Shown here: positions 1 through 5,275 of the stretch, piece by piece
Layout: every line of letters starts with the position of its first letter
Numbering within the stretch: the first letter of the stretch is position 1
DNA from: Solirubrobacteraceae bacterium
Lineage (GTDB): Bacteria; Actinomycetota; Thermoleophilia; Solirubrobacterales; Solirubrobacteraceae
Direction: 5' to 3'
NCBI GenBank assembly: GCA_030149625.1
Contig: JASLHP010000235.1
Span: forward strand, 1 to 6,360
Length of the DNA: 6,360 nucleotides
Made by a program: the position numbers and the translations under genes
Notes under the pieces: generated by a model
What the model was told of the DNA's origin: nothing
Database searches by the model: none
The model's input: only the letters and a program-made list of their open reading frames with translations

Positions 1-655
1 AGCCCCATTCCTGCCCCTTGACAATCGCCACCACCAGCGAGCCGATCGCCACGATCAGGCCCAGCGCACCGAGCACGTCCGGGCGTCCGGCAGCCGCTTC
101 GCGGCGCTCCGCCAGCGTCCGCAGCCCGAAGCCGAGGCCCGCGACACCGATCGGCACGTTGACCAGGAACACCCAGCGCCAGTCGGCCTGTACGAGCAGT
201 CCGCCCAGCGGCGGGCCCGCCGCCGCCGCGATCCCGCCGGTGGCGGCCCAGACGCCGATCGCGACGTGGCGCTCGTGCGGCCCGAACTCCGGCAGCATCA
301 GCCCCAGCGAGGTCGGCAACATCAGCGCGCCGCCCGCCGCTTGGACGATTCGCGCGGCGATCAGGAAGTCGACCGACGGCGCCAGCGCGCACGCCGCGCT
401 CGCCGCCACGAACACGCCGAGACCGAGCACGAACGCGCGCTTGCGCCCGAACGCGTCCGCCCAGCGACCGGCGGGCACGAGCAGCGCCGCGAACACGATC
501 GCGTAGCCGCTCAGGATCCACGACACCGAGCCCAGCGAGGCGCCCCCGAAGTGCTTGGAGATCGCCGGGAAGGCGATGTTGACGATGAACAGATCGAGGC
601 TCGCCATGAACACCCCGACACACACGATCAGTGAGACGCGCCATTTGCGTTGCAT
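1..655 (-). CDS. DHA2-type MFS drug exporter, N-terminal part (cut by window edge)
   Basis: This is a proton-driven multidrug exporter of the major facilitator superfamily, acting in the cytoplasmic membrane. The 218 visible codons begin MQRKWRVSLIVCVGVFMASL and cover about the first six membrane helices. Family marks are visible: an acidic residue in helix 1 (Asp21 in SLDLFIVNIAFP, the DHA2 D1 motif), motif A after helix 2 (GRWADAFGRKR, residues 63-73), a motif B arginine (Arg102), motif C (GGIAAAAGPPLGG, 140-152), and DWRWVFLVNVPIG (158-170), typical of EmrB/QacA-like 14-helix members. The C-terminal half lies outside the window, so helix number and substrate are unknown. An in-frame ATG at 670 would add five residues (MVRFI), but a promoter placed with its -10 box over that codon favours 655. 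No Shine-Dalgarno is seen before either start. Divergence from an HxlR regulator suggests control by that protein. Confidence 0.9.
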   Translation of the reverse strand, partial: MQRKWRVSLIVCVGVFMASLDLFIVNIAFPAISKHFGGASLGSVSWILSGYAIVFAALLVPAGRWADAFGRKRAFVLGLGVFVAASAACALAPSVDFLIAARIVQAAGGALMLPTSLGLMLPEFGPHERHVAIGVWAATGGIAAAAGPPLGGLLVQADWRWVFLVNVPIGVAGLGFGLRTLAERREAAAGRPDVLGALGLIVAIGSLVVAIVKGQEWG

Positions 656-663
656 GATGAAAC
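649..663. promoter_or_regulatory. Second, imperfect copy of the HxlR operator over the MFS start codon
   Basis: GTTGCATGATGAAAC matches the core of the perfect palindrome (GTTGCATCATGCAAC at 680-694) at 13 of 15 positions. It is itself palindromic around base 656 with one mismatch per arm. The centres are 31 bp apart, close to three helical turns, so two dimers would lie on the same face of the DNA. It overlaps the exporter start codon at 655. The operator role is inferred. Confidence 0.45.
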
Positions 664-665
664 GG

Positions 666-693
666 ACCATAGCACATGAGTTGCATCATGCAA
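666..693 (-). promoter_or_regulatory. Candidate promoter of the MFS exporter
   Basis: Reading leftward there is a -35 box TTGCAT (693-688), a 16-nt spacer and a -10 box TATGGT (671-666). Transcription would start near 659, only a few bases before the ATG at 655, which fits a leaderless or nearly leaderless mRNA. The -35 box lies inside the right arm of the palindrome at 678-696. Confidence 0.4.
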
Positions 694-696
694 CTC
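678..696. promoter_or_regulatory. Perfect 19-bp palindrome, likely HxlR operator
   Basis: GAGTTGCATCATGCAACTC has two perfect 9-bp arms (678-686 and 688-696) around a single central base. It lies between the divergent exporter and HxlR genes and contains the -35 boxes of both candidate promoters. HxlR proteins bind as dimers to inverted repeats near their own genes, so binding here would block both promoters. The sequence symmetry is seen directly; the binding is inferred. Confidence 0.65.
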
Positions 697-709
697 GATC
701 GGCTAGAAT
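681..709 (+). promoter_or_regulatory. Candidate promoter of the HxlR gene
   Basis: There is a -35 box TTGCAT (681-686), a spacer of exactly 17 nt and a -10 box TAGAAT (704-709, five of six consensus bases). The expected transcription start is around 716-719, on or just before the GTG start codon at 719, which implies a leaderless transcript. The -35 box is the left arm of the palindrome, so regulator binding would give autorepression. Confidence 0.55.
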
Positions 710-718
710 GCCCGCACG

Positions 719-1213
719 GTGCTGAGAAACGACTACGACAATCAGACGTGCAGCATCGCCGGCGCGCTCGCGGTGGTGGGCGAGCGCTGGTCGCTGTTGA
801 TCGTGCGCGACGTGTTCCTGGGCCTGCGCCGCTTCGACGAGATCCAGGAGAACCTCGGCATCGCGCGCAATGTGCTGCAGACGCGCCTCGCGCGGCTGCA
901 GCAGCAGGGCGTGCTCGAGAAGCGTCAGTATCGGGAGCGCCCGCCGCGCTGCGAATATCGCCTCACCGAGAAGGGTCTCGACCTGTGGCCGACGATCGTC
1001 GCGCTGATGCAGTGGGGCGACCGCTACGCCGTGCCCCCAGGCGGACCGGTGGTGCTGCTCGAGCACCGTGGCTGCGGCGGCGCCGTCGACGAGCACCGCG
1101 TGTGCGCGACCTGCGGCGCGAAGCTGTCCGTGCGCGACGCGCGCGCCCTGCCCGGGCCAGGAGCGCAACCGGATCACCCGCTGCTGCGCCGGGCTCGCGC
1201 GCGCGTGGCTTAG
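719..1213 (+). CDS. HxlR-family winged-helix transcriptional regulator with C-terminal Cys/His cluster
   Basis: This is a DNA-binding regulator of 164 aa, probably a local repressor of the divergent exporter and of itself. The HxlR domain spans about residues 8-105: the conserved N-terminal cysteine (Cys11 in NQTCSIAGAL), GERWSLLIVRDVFLG (21-35), the recognition-helix region FDEIQENLGIARNVLQTRLARL (39-60), and a wing with PPRCEYRLTEKGLDLWP (75-91). Many family members sense oxidants or electrophiles through the N-terminal cysteine. A tail after the domain carries His116-x2-Cys119 and Cys129-x2-Cys132, resembling a small zinc ribbon. The GTG at 719 is the only standard start in frame after the stop at 704-706, and no Shine-Dalgarno precedes it, which agrees with the promoter placed just upstream. 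The inducer cannot be read from the sequence. Confidence 0.92.
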   Translation: MLRNDYDNQTCSIAGALAVVGERWSLLIVRDVFLGLRRFDEIQENLGIARNVLQTRLARLQQQGVLEKRQYRERPPRCEYRLTEKGLDLWPTIVALMQWGDRYAVPPGGPVVLLEHRGCGGAVDEHRVCATCGAKLSVRDARALPGPGAQPDHPLLRRARARVA

Positions 1214-1230
1214 CGCGCTCGCGCCGAGCC
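1192..1230 (+). terminator. Possible hairpin across the hxlR stop codon
   Basis: GGCTCG (1192-1197) pairs with CGAGCC (1225-1230), CGC (1198-1200) with GCG (1221-1223), and GCGCG (1201-1205) with CGCGC (1214-1218). This leaves an 8-nt loop holding most of the stop region and two small bulges. It sits between converging genes, where a terminator is expected, but there is no T tract and GC-rich DNA gives such pairings easily. Confidence 0.25.
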
Positions 1231-1247
1231 ACCGACCAGGGCTACGG

Positions 1248-1631
1248 CTACGGCGCCGCGATCAGTCCCGCCACGAGCGTCGGCCCTTCCCGGGCCATGC
1301 GCGAGCGCGGAACCACCAAATCGAAGCCGGCGCGCTCCGCGCGCTCGCGCGCGGAGGTCTCGACGTGCGAGTAGAAGCCCAGCGTGCGGGTCGCGCCGAG
1401 ACCGGGATCGCGCCCAAGCGACGCGACGACCGCCGCGCCGTCCAGCTCGCCGTCGGTCAGATCGACGACGAGCACCCGCGCCGGCTCGGATGCCTCACGG
1501 TCGGCGAGCACGCGCACCCTCAACCGCGGCTCGTCGGCGATCAGCTCGACCTCGTGGCCGGCGCGCGTGAGCGCGCCCTGCACCTGCGAGCCGAACAGCA
1601 GGTCGCGGGTCAGCGCCAGCACCCGCGCCAT
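1248..1631 (-). CDS. Degenerate receiver-domain (response-regulator-like) protein
   Basis: This 127-aa single-domain protein has the alternating strand-helix layout of a CheY-type receiver: MARVLALTR (strand 1), RVLVVDL (strand 3), TRTLGFYSHV (strand 4) and FDLVVPRS (strand 5). Asp57 in VVDLTD sits where the phosphorylated aspartate is expected. Ser88 may replace the switch Thr/Ser. The paired acidic residues normally found after strand 1 are missing, and the invariant lysine after strand 5 appears to be replaced by arginine (PRSRM, 108-112). Normal phosphotransfer is therefore doubtful, and it may work as a protein-interaction module. No output domain is present and no histidine kinase gene is nearby. 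It follows the unknown 120-aa gene by 3 bp, so the two are probably co-transcribed and translationally coupled. The receiver assignment rests on reading the pattern by eye. Confidence 0.65.
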   Translation of the reverse strand: MARVLALTRDLLFGSQVQGALTRAGHEVELIADEPRLRVRVLADREASEPARVLVVDLTDGELDGAAVVASLGRDPGLGATRTLGFYSHVETSARERAERAGFDLVVPRSRMAREGPTLVAGLIAAP

Positions 1632-1634
1632 CGG

Positions 1635-1997
1635 CTACTGCGCCCGCAGGCGGCGAAACTCCTCGCGCGCGGACTGCGGGCGGCCCCACATCTGCGTGAC
1701 CTCCACGCGTCCGCTGCGAACCTCGCGCACGATCAGCTCGCCCTCGATGCCGGCTTCGTCGAGCAGGCCGAGCGCGCCGTGCACGGTCGGTGCCGCGGCG
1801 GCGTGACCGAAGTGGTGGGCCACCAGTAGCCGCCAGTGCCAGTCGTGGTGGGAGTAGGGACGCGCGTTGCACGTCGCCAGGTACAGGGCGGCCTCGACGT
1901 AGCGCGACTCGTCGGCGATCCGCAGATCGAGCTCGAGATCGGTCCAGTCCTCGGGCAGCGAGTCGGCGAGCCGCTGGAAGTCTTCGGCGAAAGCCAT
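1635..1997 (-). CDS. Unknown conserved-looking 120-aa protein, histidine-rich
   Basis: I do not recognise a named family. The protein starts MAFAEDFQRLADSLPEDWTD and has an acidic, helical N-terminal half with ELDLRIADESRYVEAALYLATC (22-43). The central stretch HHDWHWRLLVAHHFGH (50-65) contains the pattern HHxxH twice, 11 residues apart, preceded by Cys43. The C-terminal part, GLLDEAGIEGELIVREV...VEVTQMWGRP (77-107), looks like a small beta hairpin or sheet. There is no signal peptide or membrane segment, so it is probably cytosolic. The frame stays open further upstream, but that extension would run into ygfZ on the other strand and has no family-like content, so the ATG at 1997 is preferred. 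It leads the two-gene unit with the pseudo-receiver. Metal binding by the histidines is only a possibility. Confidence 0.75.
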   Translation of the reverse strand: MAFAEDFQRLADSLPEDWTDLELDLRIADESRYVEAALYLATCNARPYSHHDWHWRLLVAHHFGHAAAAPTVHGALGLLDEAGIEGELIVREVRSGRVEVTQMWGRPQSAREEFRRLRAQ

Positions 1998-2018
1998 CGA
2001 GCGCAAGCCTAGCGCGGC

Positions 2019-2024
2019 TATTCT
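2019..2024 (+). promoter_or_regulatory. Candidate -10 box of ygfZ
   Basis: TATTCT lies seven bases before the ATG at 2032, so transcription would start at or next to the start codon and give a leaderless mRNA. No good -35 box is visible 16-18 bp upstream, and no Shine-Dalgarno precedes the ATG. The 34-bp gap to the divergent gene at 1997 must hold both promoters. Confidence 0.35.
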
Positions 2025-2031
2025 CGAACCA

Positions 2032-3093
2032 ATGGCTAGCCTGCGCGCGGACCGGATCTCAGACGACACGGCGACCGTGCCGGCGCCCGCCGCCACGGGA
2101 CCGGCGGCGAACGCCGAGCCGGACGCGTTGGAGCGCGAGTACACGGCGCTCGTCGCGGGCTGTGGCGTGCTCGATCGCTCCGATCGGGGCAAGCTCGCGC
2201 TGACGGGCGCCGACGCGCTGGAGTTCCTCAACGGACAGGTCACGAACGAGCTGATGACGCTGCGTCCCGGTGAGGGCTGCTACGCGGCGTTCCTCACCCA
2301 CAAGGGCAAGATGCTCGGCGACCTGCGCATCCTGGCGGTGGGCGAGGACCGCGAGGCGCCACCGTCGCGGCTGCTGCTCGACACCGAGCGCGTGGCGCTG
2401 CAGAGCTTGTTCGACATGATCCGCCGCTTCAAGGTCGGCTACGACGTCGAGCTGCACAAGCGCACGCTCGAGCGTGGCCTGCTGTCGCTGATCGGCCCCG
2501 ATGCCGCGGCGCTCGCCGGCGCCGAGCGTCTATCGGAGCGCGAGCACGCGAATGCCGATGTCGAGATCGACGCTCTGCGCGCCCTGGCGGTGCGTACGGA
2601 CGTCGGCGTCGACCTGCTCTGCGACGCATCCGCCACGCGTGCGCTCGGCGATGCGCTGAGCGCACGTGGTGCCTTGCCGGTGTCCCATGCGGCCGCGGAG
2701 TGCCTGCGCGTCGAGCGCGGGAGGCCGCGCTACGGGATCGACCTCGACGCCGGCGTCATTCCCCAGGAGGCTGGCCTGAACGAGCGCGCGGTGAGCTTCA
2801 CGAAGGGCTGCTACGTGGGCCAGGAGACGGTCGCGCGGCTGCATTACAAGGGCAGGCCCAACCGCCATCTACGCGGCTTGCGCCTGTCGTCGCCGGCAGT
2901 CCGCGGCGAGCGGCTGCTGCTCGGCGAGCGACCGGTCGGGAGCGTCGGCAGCGCGGTCCTCTCCCCCGCGCTTGGCCCGATCGCGCTCGCGCTCGTGCGG
3001 CGCGAGGCCGAGCCCGGCAGCGTCGTGAGCGTTGGCGAGCTCGGCGCGCCGGCGGAGGTGCTCGAGCTGCCGTTCCCGACCCGCGCCGGCTGA
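2032..3093 (+). CDS. ygfZ: Folate-binding protein YgfZ (GcvT/CAF17 family)
   Basis: This is a tetrahydrofolate-binding relative of the glycine-cleavage T protein that supports assembly or repair of certain iron-sulfur enzymes (bacterial YgfZ, mitochondrial Iba57/Caf17). At 353 aa it is near the usual length. The GcvT-like domain begins around residue 34 with EYTALVAGCGVLDRSDRGKLALTGADALEFLNGQVTNEL (36-74). YAAFLTHKGKMLGDLRI (84-100) matches the family, and the diagnostic signature KGCYVGQETVARLHYKGRPNRHLRGL spans 258-283, with the conserved cysteine at 260. The C-terminal beta-barrel follows (284-350). Residues 2-32 are an Ala/Pro-rich stretch not typical of the family. It may be a real extension, or translation may start later, for example at the in-frame GTG at 2077. 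The gene stands alone, divergent from the 120-aa gene and convergent with the small gene at 3121. Confidence 0.93.
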   Translation: MASLRADRISDDTATVPAPAATGPAANAEPDALEREYTALVAGCGVLDRSDRGKLALTGADALEFLNGQVTNELMTLRPGEGCYAAFLTHKGKMLGDLRILAVGEDREAPPSRLLLDTERVALQSLFDMIRRFKVGYDVELHKRTLERGLLSLIGPDAAALAGAERLSEREHANADVEIDALRALAVRTDVGVDLLCDASATRALGDALSARGALPVSHAAAECLRVERGRPRYGIDLDAGVIPQEAGLNERAVSFTKGCYVGQETVARLHYKGRPNRHLRGLRLSSPAVRGERLLLGERPVGSVGSAVLSPALGPIALALVRREAEPGSVVSVGELGAPAEVLELPFPTRAG

Positions 3094-3120
3094 GCGCCGA
3101 TCAAAGCCGGTGGTCTCGGG

Positions 3121-3309
3121 CTACTGCTCGCCCAAGCGCGGCTTGCGATCCTGCAGGTGCTTGCGGATCGACGCGTCCTGAGCCTTGACCGCGTCGGGAT
3201 GCGGTGGCGTGTCGAACGTGCTGAGAACGTTCGGTCCCCTCAGCGGCAGCGACGTCGGCTCGATCTGCTCGCGAGCTTTGAACGGCTGTGCTTCGGGCTC
3301 TTCACTCAT
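3121..3309 (-). CDS. Small unknown protein, 62 aa
   Basis: I recognise no family. The 62-aa product is polar and proline-rich (MSEEPEAQPFKAREQIEPTS at the start). It has a charged, probably helical tail, HPDAVKAQDASIRKHLQDRK (37-56), and no membrane segment or signal peptide. The start is well supported: GAAGG at 3322-3318 lies 8 nt before the ATG, and the ATG overlaps the stop of the DUF3467 gene by 8 nt (ATGAGTGA). That arrangement usually means coupled translation, and a partnership with the DUF3467 protein is the natural inference. Because it is short and sits in GC-rich DNA, a chance frame cannot be fully excluded. Confidence 0.6.
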   Translation of the reverse strand: MSEEPEAQPFKAREQIEPTSLPLRGPNVLSTFDTPPHPDAVKAQDASIRKHLQDRKPRLGEQ

Positions 3310-3604
3310 CGCCTTCGCCTTCGGGGGGTATGCCCGACTCTTCAGTGTACGCCTGCCACTGTTCGCCGAGCAGGTCGAGCAGCTGGCTGGCCAGCAGCGG
3401 CGAGAACGACACGCGTGAGACGACCATCCCCTGCTGGCCCTGCGGCCCGATGCGCATGAAGTCGAGCGTGAACTCGTGCGGCGTGCGCGCGATCGAGGCC
3501 GCGTTGGCCCACTTGCCGGCGAACTCCTCCGGCGGCATCATGATGTTCGGGCCCTGCTCGGCGGGGCTCTGGTCGGCGTCGTCGGGAGGCTCTGAATCGG
3601 GCAC
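3302..3604 (-). CDS. DUF3467 family protein
   Basis: This is a 100-aa cytosolic protein of unknown function. The core FAGKWANAASIARTPHEFTLDFMRIGP (28-54), followed by VVSRVSFSPLLASQLLDLLGEQWQAYTEESG (61-91), matches the DUF3467 pattern of a GK(Y/W)AN strand, a (T/S)PHEF-(V/T)LDF strand and a final helix, as remembered from family members. The first 25 residues are acidic and proline-rich, as is the tail (GIPPEGEGDE). The start is uncertain. GTG at 3604 is chosen because a weak promoter sits just upstream. The paired ATG codons at residues 22-23 are alternatives, and the frame is also open for 22 codons upstream of 3604 without a good start. It lies 87 bp downstream of the flavin reductase gene and overlaps the 62-aa gene by 8 nt. 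Confidence 0.82.
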   Translation of the reverse strand: MPDSEPPDDADQSPAEQGPNIMMPPEEFAGKWANAASIARTPHEFTLDFMRIGPQGQQGMVVSRVSFSPLLASQLLDLLGEQWQAYTEESGIPPEGEGDE

Positions 3605-3613
3605 TTCCCAGCG

Positions 3614-3642
3614 AGCGTACGCGATCTCGGCGGTCCCGTCCA
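3614..3642 (-). promoter_or_regulatory. Weak candidate promoter before the DUF3467 gene
   Basis: Reading leftward, TGGACG (3642-3637, four of six -35 consensus bases) is followed by a 17-nt spacer and TACGCT (3619-3614, three of six -10 bases). The start site would fall within a few bases of the GTG at 3604. The match is weak, and the gene may instead be read through from the flavin reductase upstream. Confidence 0.2.
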
Positions 3643-3691
3643 GCGGCTGGGCGCGGCGGTGTCGCGCGCGTCATCCGCCACGACGGCCGGA

Positions 3692-4174
3692 TCAGAGCTC
3701 ACCGCCTGAGGTGCGCGTCATCGTGCCGAACTCCCTGTAGCGGTAGAGCAGCGGGTTGCCGGTCGAGCTCTCGGCGTGCTCGACCCGGCCGACGGCGATC
3801 AGGTGATCGCCGCCCTCGTGGAGCTGCTCGAGCCGGCAGACGAGCCAGGTGGCCGCGCCGGCGATGCGCGGCACGCCGCTGTCGAGCCGCCAGTCGACGC
3901 CGTCGAACTTGTCGGCCCCCTTGCGCGCGAAGTTGAGGGCGAGATCCTGCTGTCCGTGATTGAGCACGTTGATCCCGAAGACGCGAGACTCGGTCACGAT
4001 CGCGAGCAGGTCGGAGCTGCGGGCGAGCGAGACGAGCACGAGCGGCGGCTCGAGCGACAGCGAGCAGAAGGCGCTGACGGTGGTGCCGTGCGGGCGCCCC
4101 GCGCGATGGCTCGTCACGACCGAGACCGGCGTGCAGACGCCGGCGAGCGCCTCTCTGAACGTCTCAGGGTCCAT
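3692..4174 (-). CDS. Flavin reductase-like FMN-binding protein (HpaC type)
   Basis: This 160-aa protein has a split-barrel fold that binds FMN. In this family such proteins reduce free flavin with NAD(P)H, usually to feed a two-component monooxygenase. It begins MDPETFREALAGVCTPVSVV. Motifs present are RPHGTTVSAFCSLSLEPPLVLVSL (27-50, flavin-binding strand and loop), FGINVLNHGQQDLALNFARK (66-85), a GDH-x4-GRV motif (122-131) that is usual near the active site, and PLLYRYREFG (141-150). The length is typical. The ATG at 4174 lies 10 nt after the stop of the aldo/keto reductase gene, so the two form an operon. No monooxygenase partner gene is present in the window, so the physiological partner is unknown. 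Confidence 0.9.
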   Translation of the reverse strand: MDPETFREALAGVCTPVSVVTSHRAGRPHGTTVSAFCSLSLEPPLVLVSLARSSDLLAIVTESRVFGINVLNHGQQDLALNFARKGADKFDGVDWRLDSGVPRIAGAATWLVCRLEQLHEGGDHLIAVGRVEHAESSTGNPLLYRYREFGTMTRTSGGEL

Positions 4175-4184
4175 CGTCGTGCTG

Positions 4185-5129
4185 TCAGCCGGCCGCCGCG
4201 GCGAGGTTCGCGACCTCCTCGCCGCTCAGCTCCAATCCCGGCACCGCCAGCAGCGGCCCCAGCTGCTCGGCGTTACGGGCGCTGGCGATCGGCGAGAGCA
4301 CCGTCGGCTGCGCCAGCAGCCACGCGAGCGCGACGGTCGCGACCTCGGCGCGATGGGCCGCGGCGACCTCGTCGAGCGCCTCGAGCACGGCGATCCCGCG
4401 CTCGTCCAGCCTGGCCGCGGCGGCGCCCGCGCGCGGGCTGTCCACGTCAGGCCCGCCGGGACGGTACTTGCCCGTGAGAAATCCGCTCGCGAGGCCCCAG
4501 TAGGGAATGCACGCGAGGCCCTCGCGCTCGCACAGCTCCATCAGCTCGCCCTCGTAGACGCGGCGCTCGAGGAGGCTGTACTCGGGCTGCAGCGCTACGT
4601 AGCGCGGCAGGCGCTCGCGCTCCGCGACCGCGAGCGCCTCGGCCAGGCGCGGCGCGCCGTAGTTGGAGGCGGCGACGTGACGGACCTTGCCCTGCTCGAT
4701 CAGCGTGGCGAACGCCGCGAGGCTGTCCTCGATCGGCGTGCTCGGGTCGTCCGAGTGCGCGTAGTAGAGGTCGATGCGATCGGTGCCGAGGCGTCCGAGC
4801 GAGGCCTCGGCGGCAGCGTGAATGCTGTCCGGCGAGAGCCCCTTGAACCGCGGGTGTTTGCCGACCTTCGTCGCGAGCACCACGCGCTCGCGGGCGTCCG
4901 TGCGCGCCGCGAGCCATTCGCCGAGGATGGTCTCGGACTCGCCGCCGGAGTTGCCGGGCGCAAAGGCGCTGTAGCTGTCGGCCGTATCGATGAAGTTGCC
5001 GCCGCCGGCGAGGAACGCGTCGAGCACCGCGAAGGACGCGTCGCGATCGGCGGTCCAGCCGAAGACGTTGCCGCCGAGGCAGATCTCCGAGACATCGAGG
5101 TCTGTGCCGGGGATCGCTCGCACGACCAC
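4185..5129 (-). CDS. Aldo/keto reductase
   Basis: This is an NADPH-dependent oxidoreductase with a TIM-barrel fold that reduces aldehydes or ketones; the substrate cannot be read from the sequence. At 314 aa it has the usual length. The catalytic tetrad is visible: Asp48 and Tyr53 in FIDTADSYSAF, Lys88 in LATKVGKH and His125 in YYAHSDD. Coenzyme-binding marks are ASNYG (154-158), QPEYSLLERRVYEGEL (181-196), PYWGLASGFLTGKY (209-222) and SPIASARNAEQL (279-290). The pattern fits the YajO/Tas-like branch. The start is placed at GTG 5129 because GGGG lies 7 nt before it and the barrel begins soon after. GTG at 5123 is possible. A longer frame starting at ATG 5315 would overlap the divergent crotonyl-CoA reductase start and is unlikely. 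It leads the leftward operon with the flavin reductase. Confidence 0.92.
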   Translation of the reverse strand: MVVRAIPGTDLDVSEICLGGNVFGWTADRDASFAVLDAFLAGGGNFIDTADSYSAFAPGNSGGESETILGEWLAARTDARERVVLATKVGKHPRFKGLSPDSIHAAAEASLGRLGTDRIDLYYAHSDDPSTPIEDSLAAFATLIEQGKVRHVAASNYGAPRLAEALAVAERERLPRYVALQPEYSLLERRVYEGELMELCEREGLACIPYWGLASGFLTGKYRPGGPDVDSPRAGAAAARLDERGIAVLEALDEVAAAHRAEVATVALAWLLAQPTVLSPIASARNAEQLGPLLAVPGLELSGEEVANLAAAAG

Positions 5130-5198
5130 AAGACTACCCCGCTCTCGCGGGCCGGATCTTCCCCGACGGCGCTCGACGAGGACTGGCCGGGCCGCCGC

Positions 5199-5227
5199 CT
5201 CGTGTGGCGCCACGAGCTCCGCCACAC
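5199..5227. repeat. Nested, competing inverted repeats in the AKR/ccr divergent region
   Basis: CTCGTG (5199-5204) can pair with CACGAG (5211-5216) across a 6-nt gap. Alternatively, GTGTGGCG (5202-5209) can pair with CGCCACAC (5220-5227) across 10 nt. The two pairings exclude each other. They could form a regulator site or RNA structure in the 165-bp divergent region, or arise by chance in GC-rich DNA. Confidence 0.25.
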
Positions 5228-5245
5228 CTCGCGGCCTCCCTCGGG

Positions 5246-5275
5246 GTAGGATTGGGCACGTTCCCCGACCCCTAC
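5246..5275. promoter_or_regulatory. Candidate operator and -10 region upstream of ccr
   Basis: An imperfect 30-bp inverted repeat runs from GTAGGATTGGG to a rightward arm ending CCCCTAC, with 8 of 11 arm positions complementary. A -10-like TAGGAT (5247-5252) lies inside the left arm, about 42 bp before the ccr start, so a bound regulator would cover the promoter. No convincing -35 box is seen. A possible ribosome site, GAGG (5280-5283), lies 11 nt before the GTG. Confidence 0.3.

Noticed and set aside
18..634. Rightward open frames over the left end
   Set aside because: They are opposite the MFS exporter, whose leftward frame has motifs A, B and C and membrane helices.
1635..2243. A longer, 202-aa version of the unknown protein
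   Set aside because: The extra N-terminus would be antisense to the ygfZ start and is Ser/Ala/Arg-rich shadow sequence; the ATG at 1997 leaves a sensible divergent gap.
3085..3120. Possible terminator between the converging ygfZ and 62-aa genes
   Set aside because: Only a 5-bp pairing (CCGGC with GCCGG) is present, with a long loop and no T tract.
3960..5249. A 429-codon rightward open frame across the aldo/keto reductase and flavin reductase genes
   Set aside because: It is antisense to two genes with clear catalytic motifs; its product is Arg/Ala/Glu-rich and low in complexity, typical of shadow frames in GC-rich DNA.
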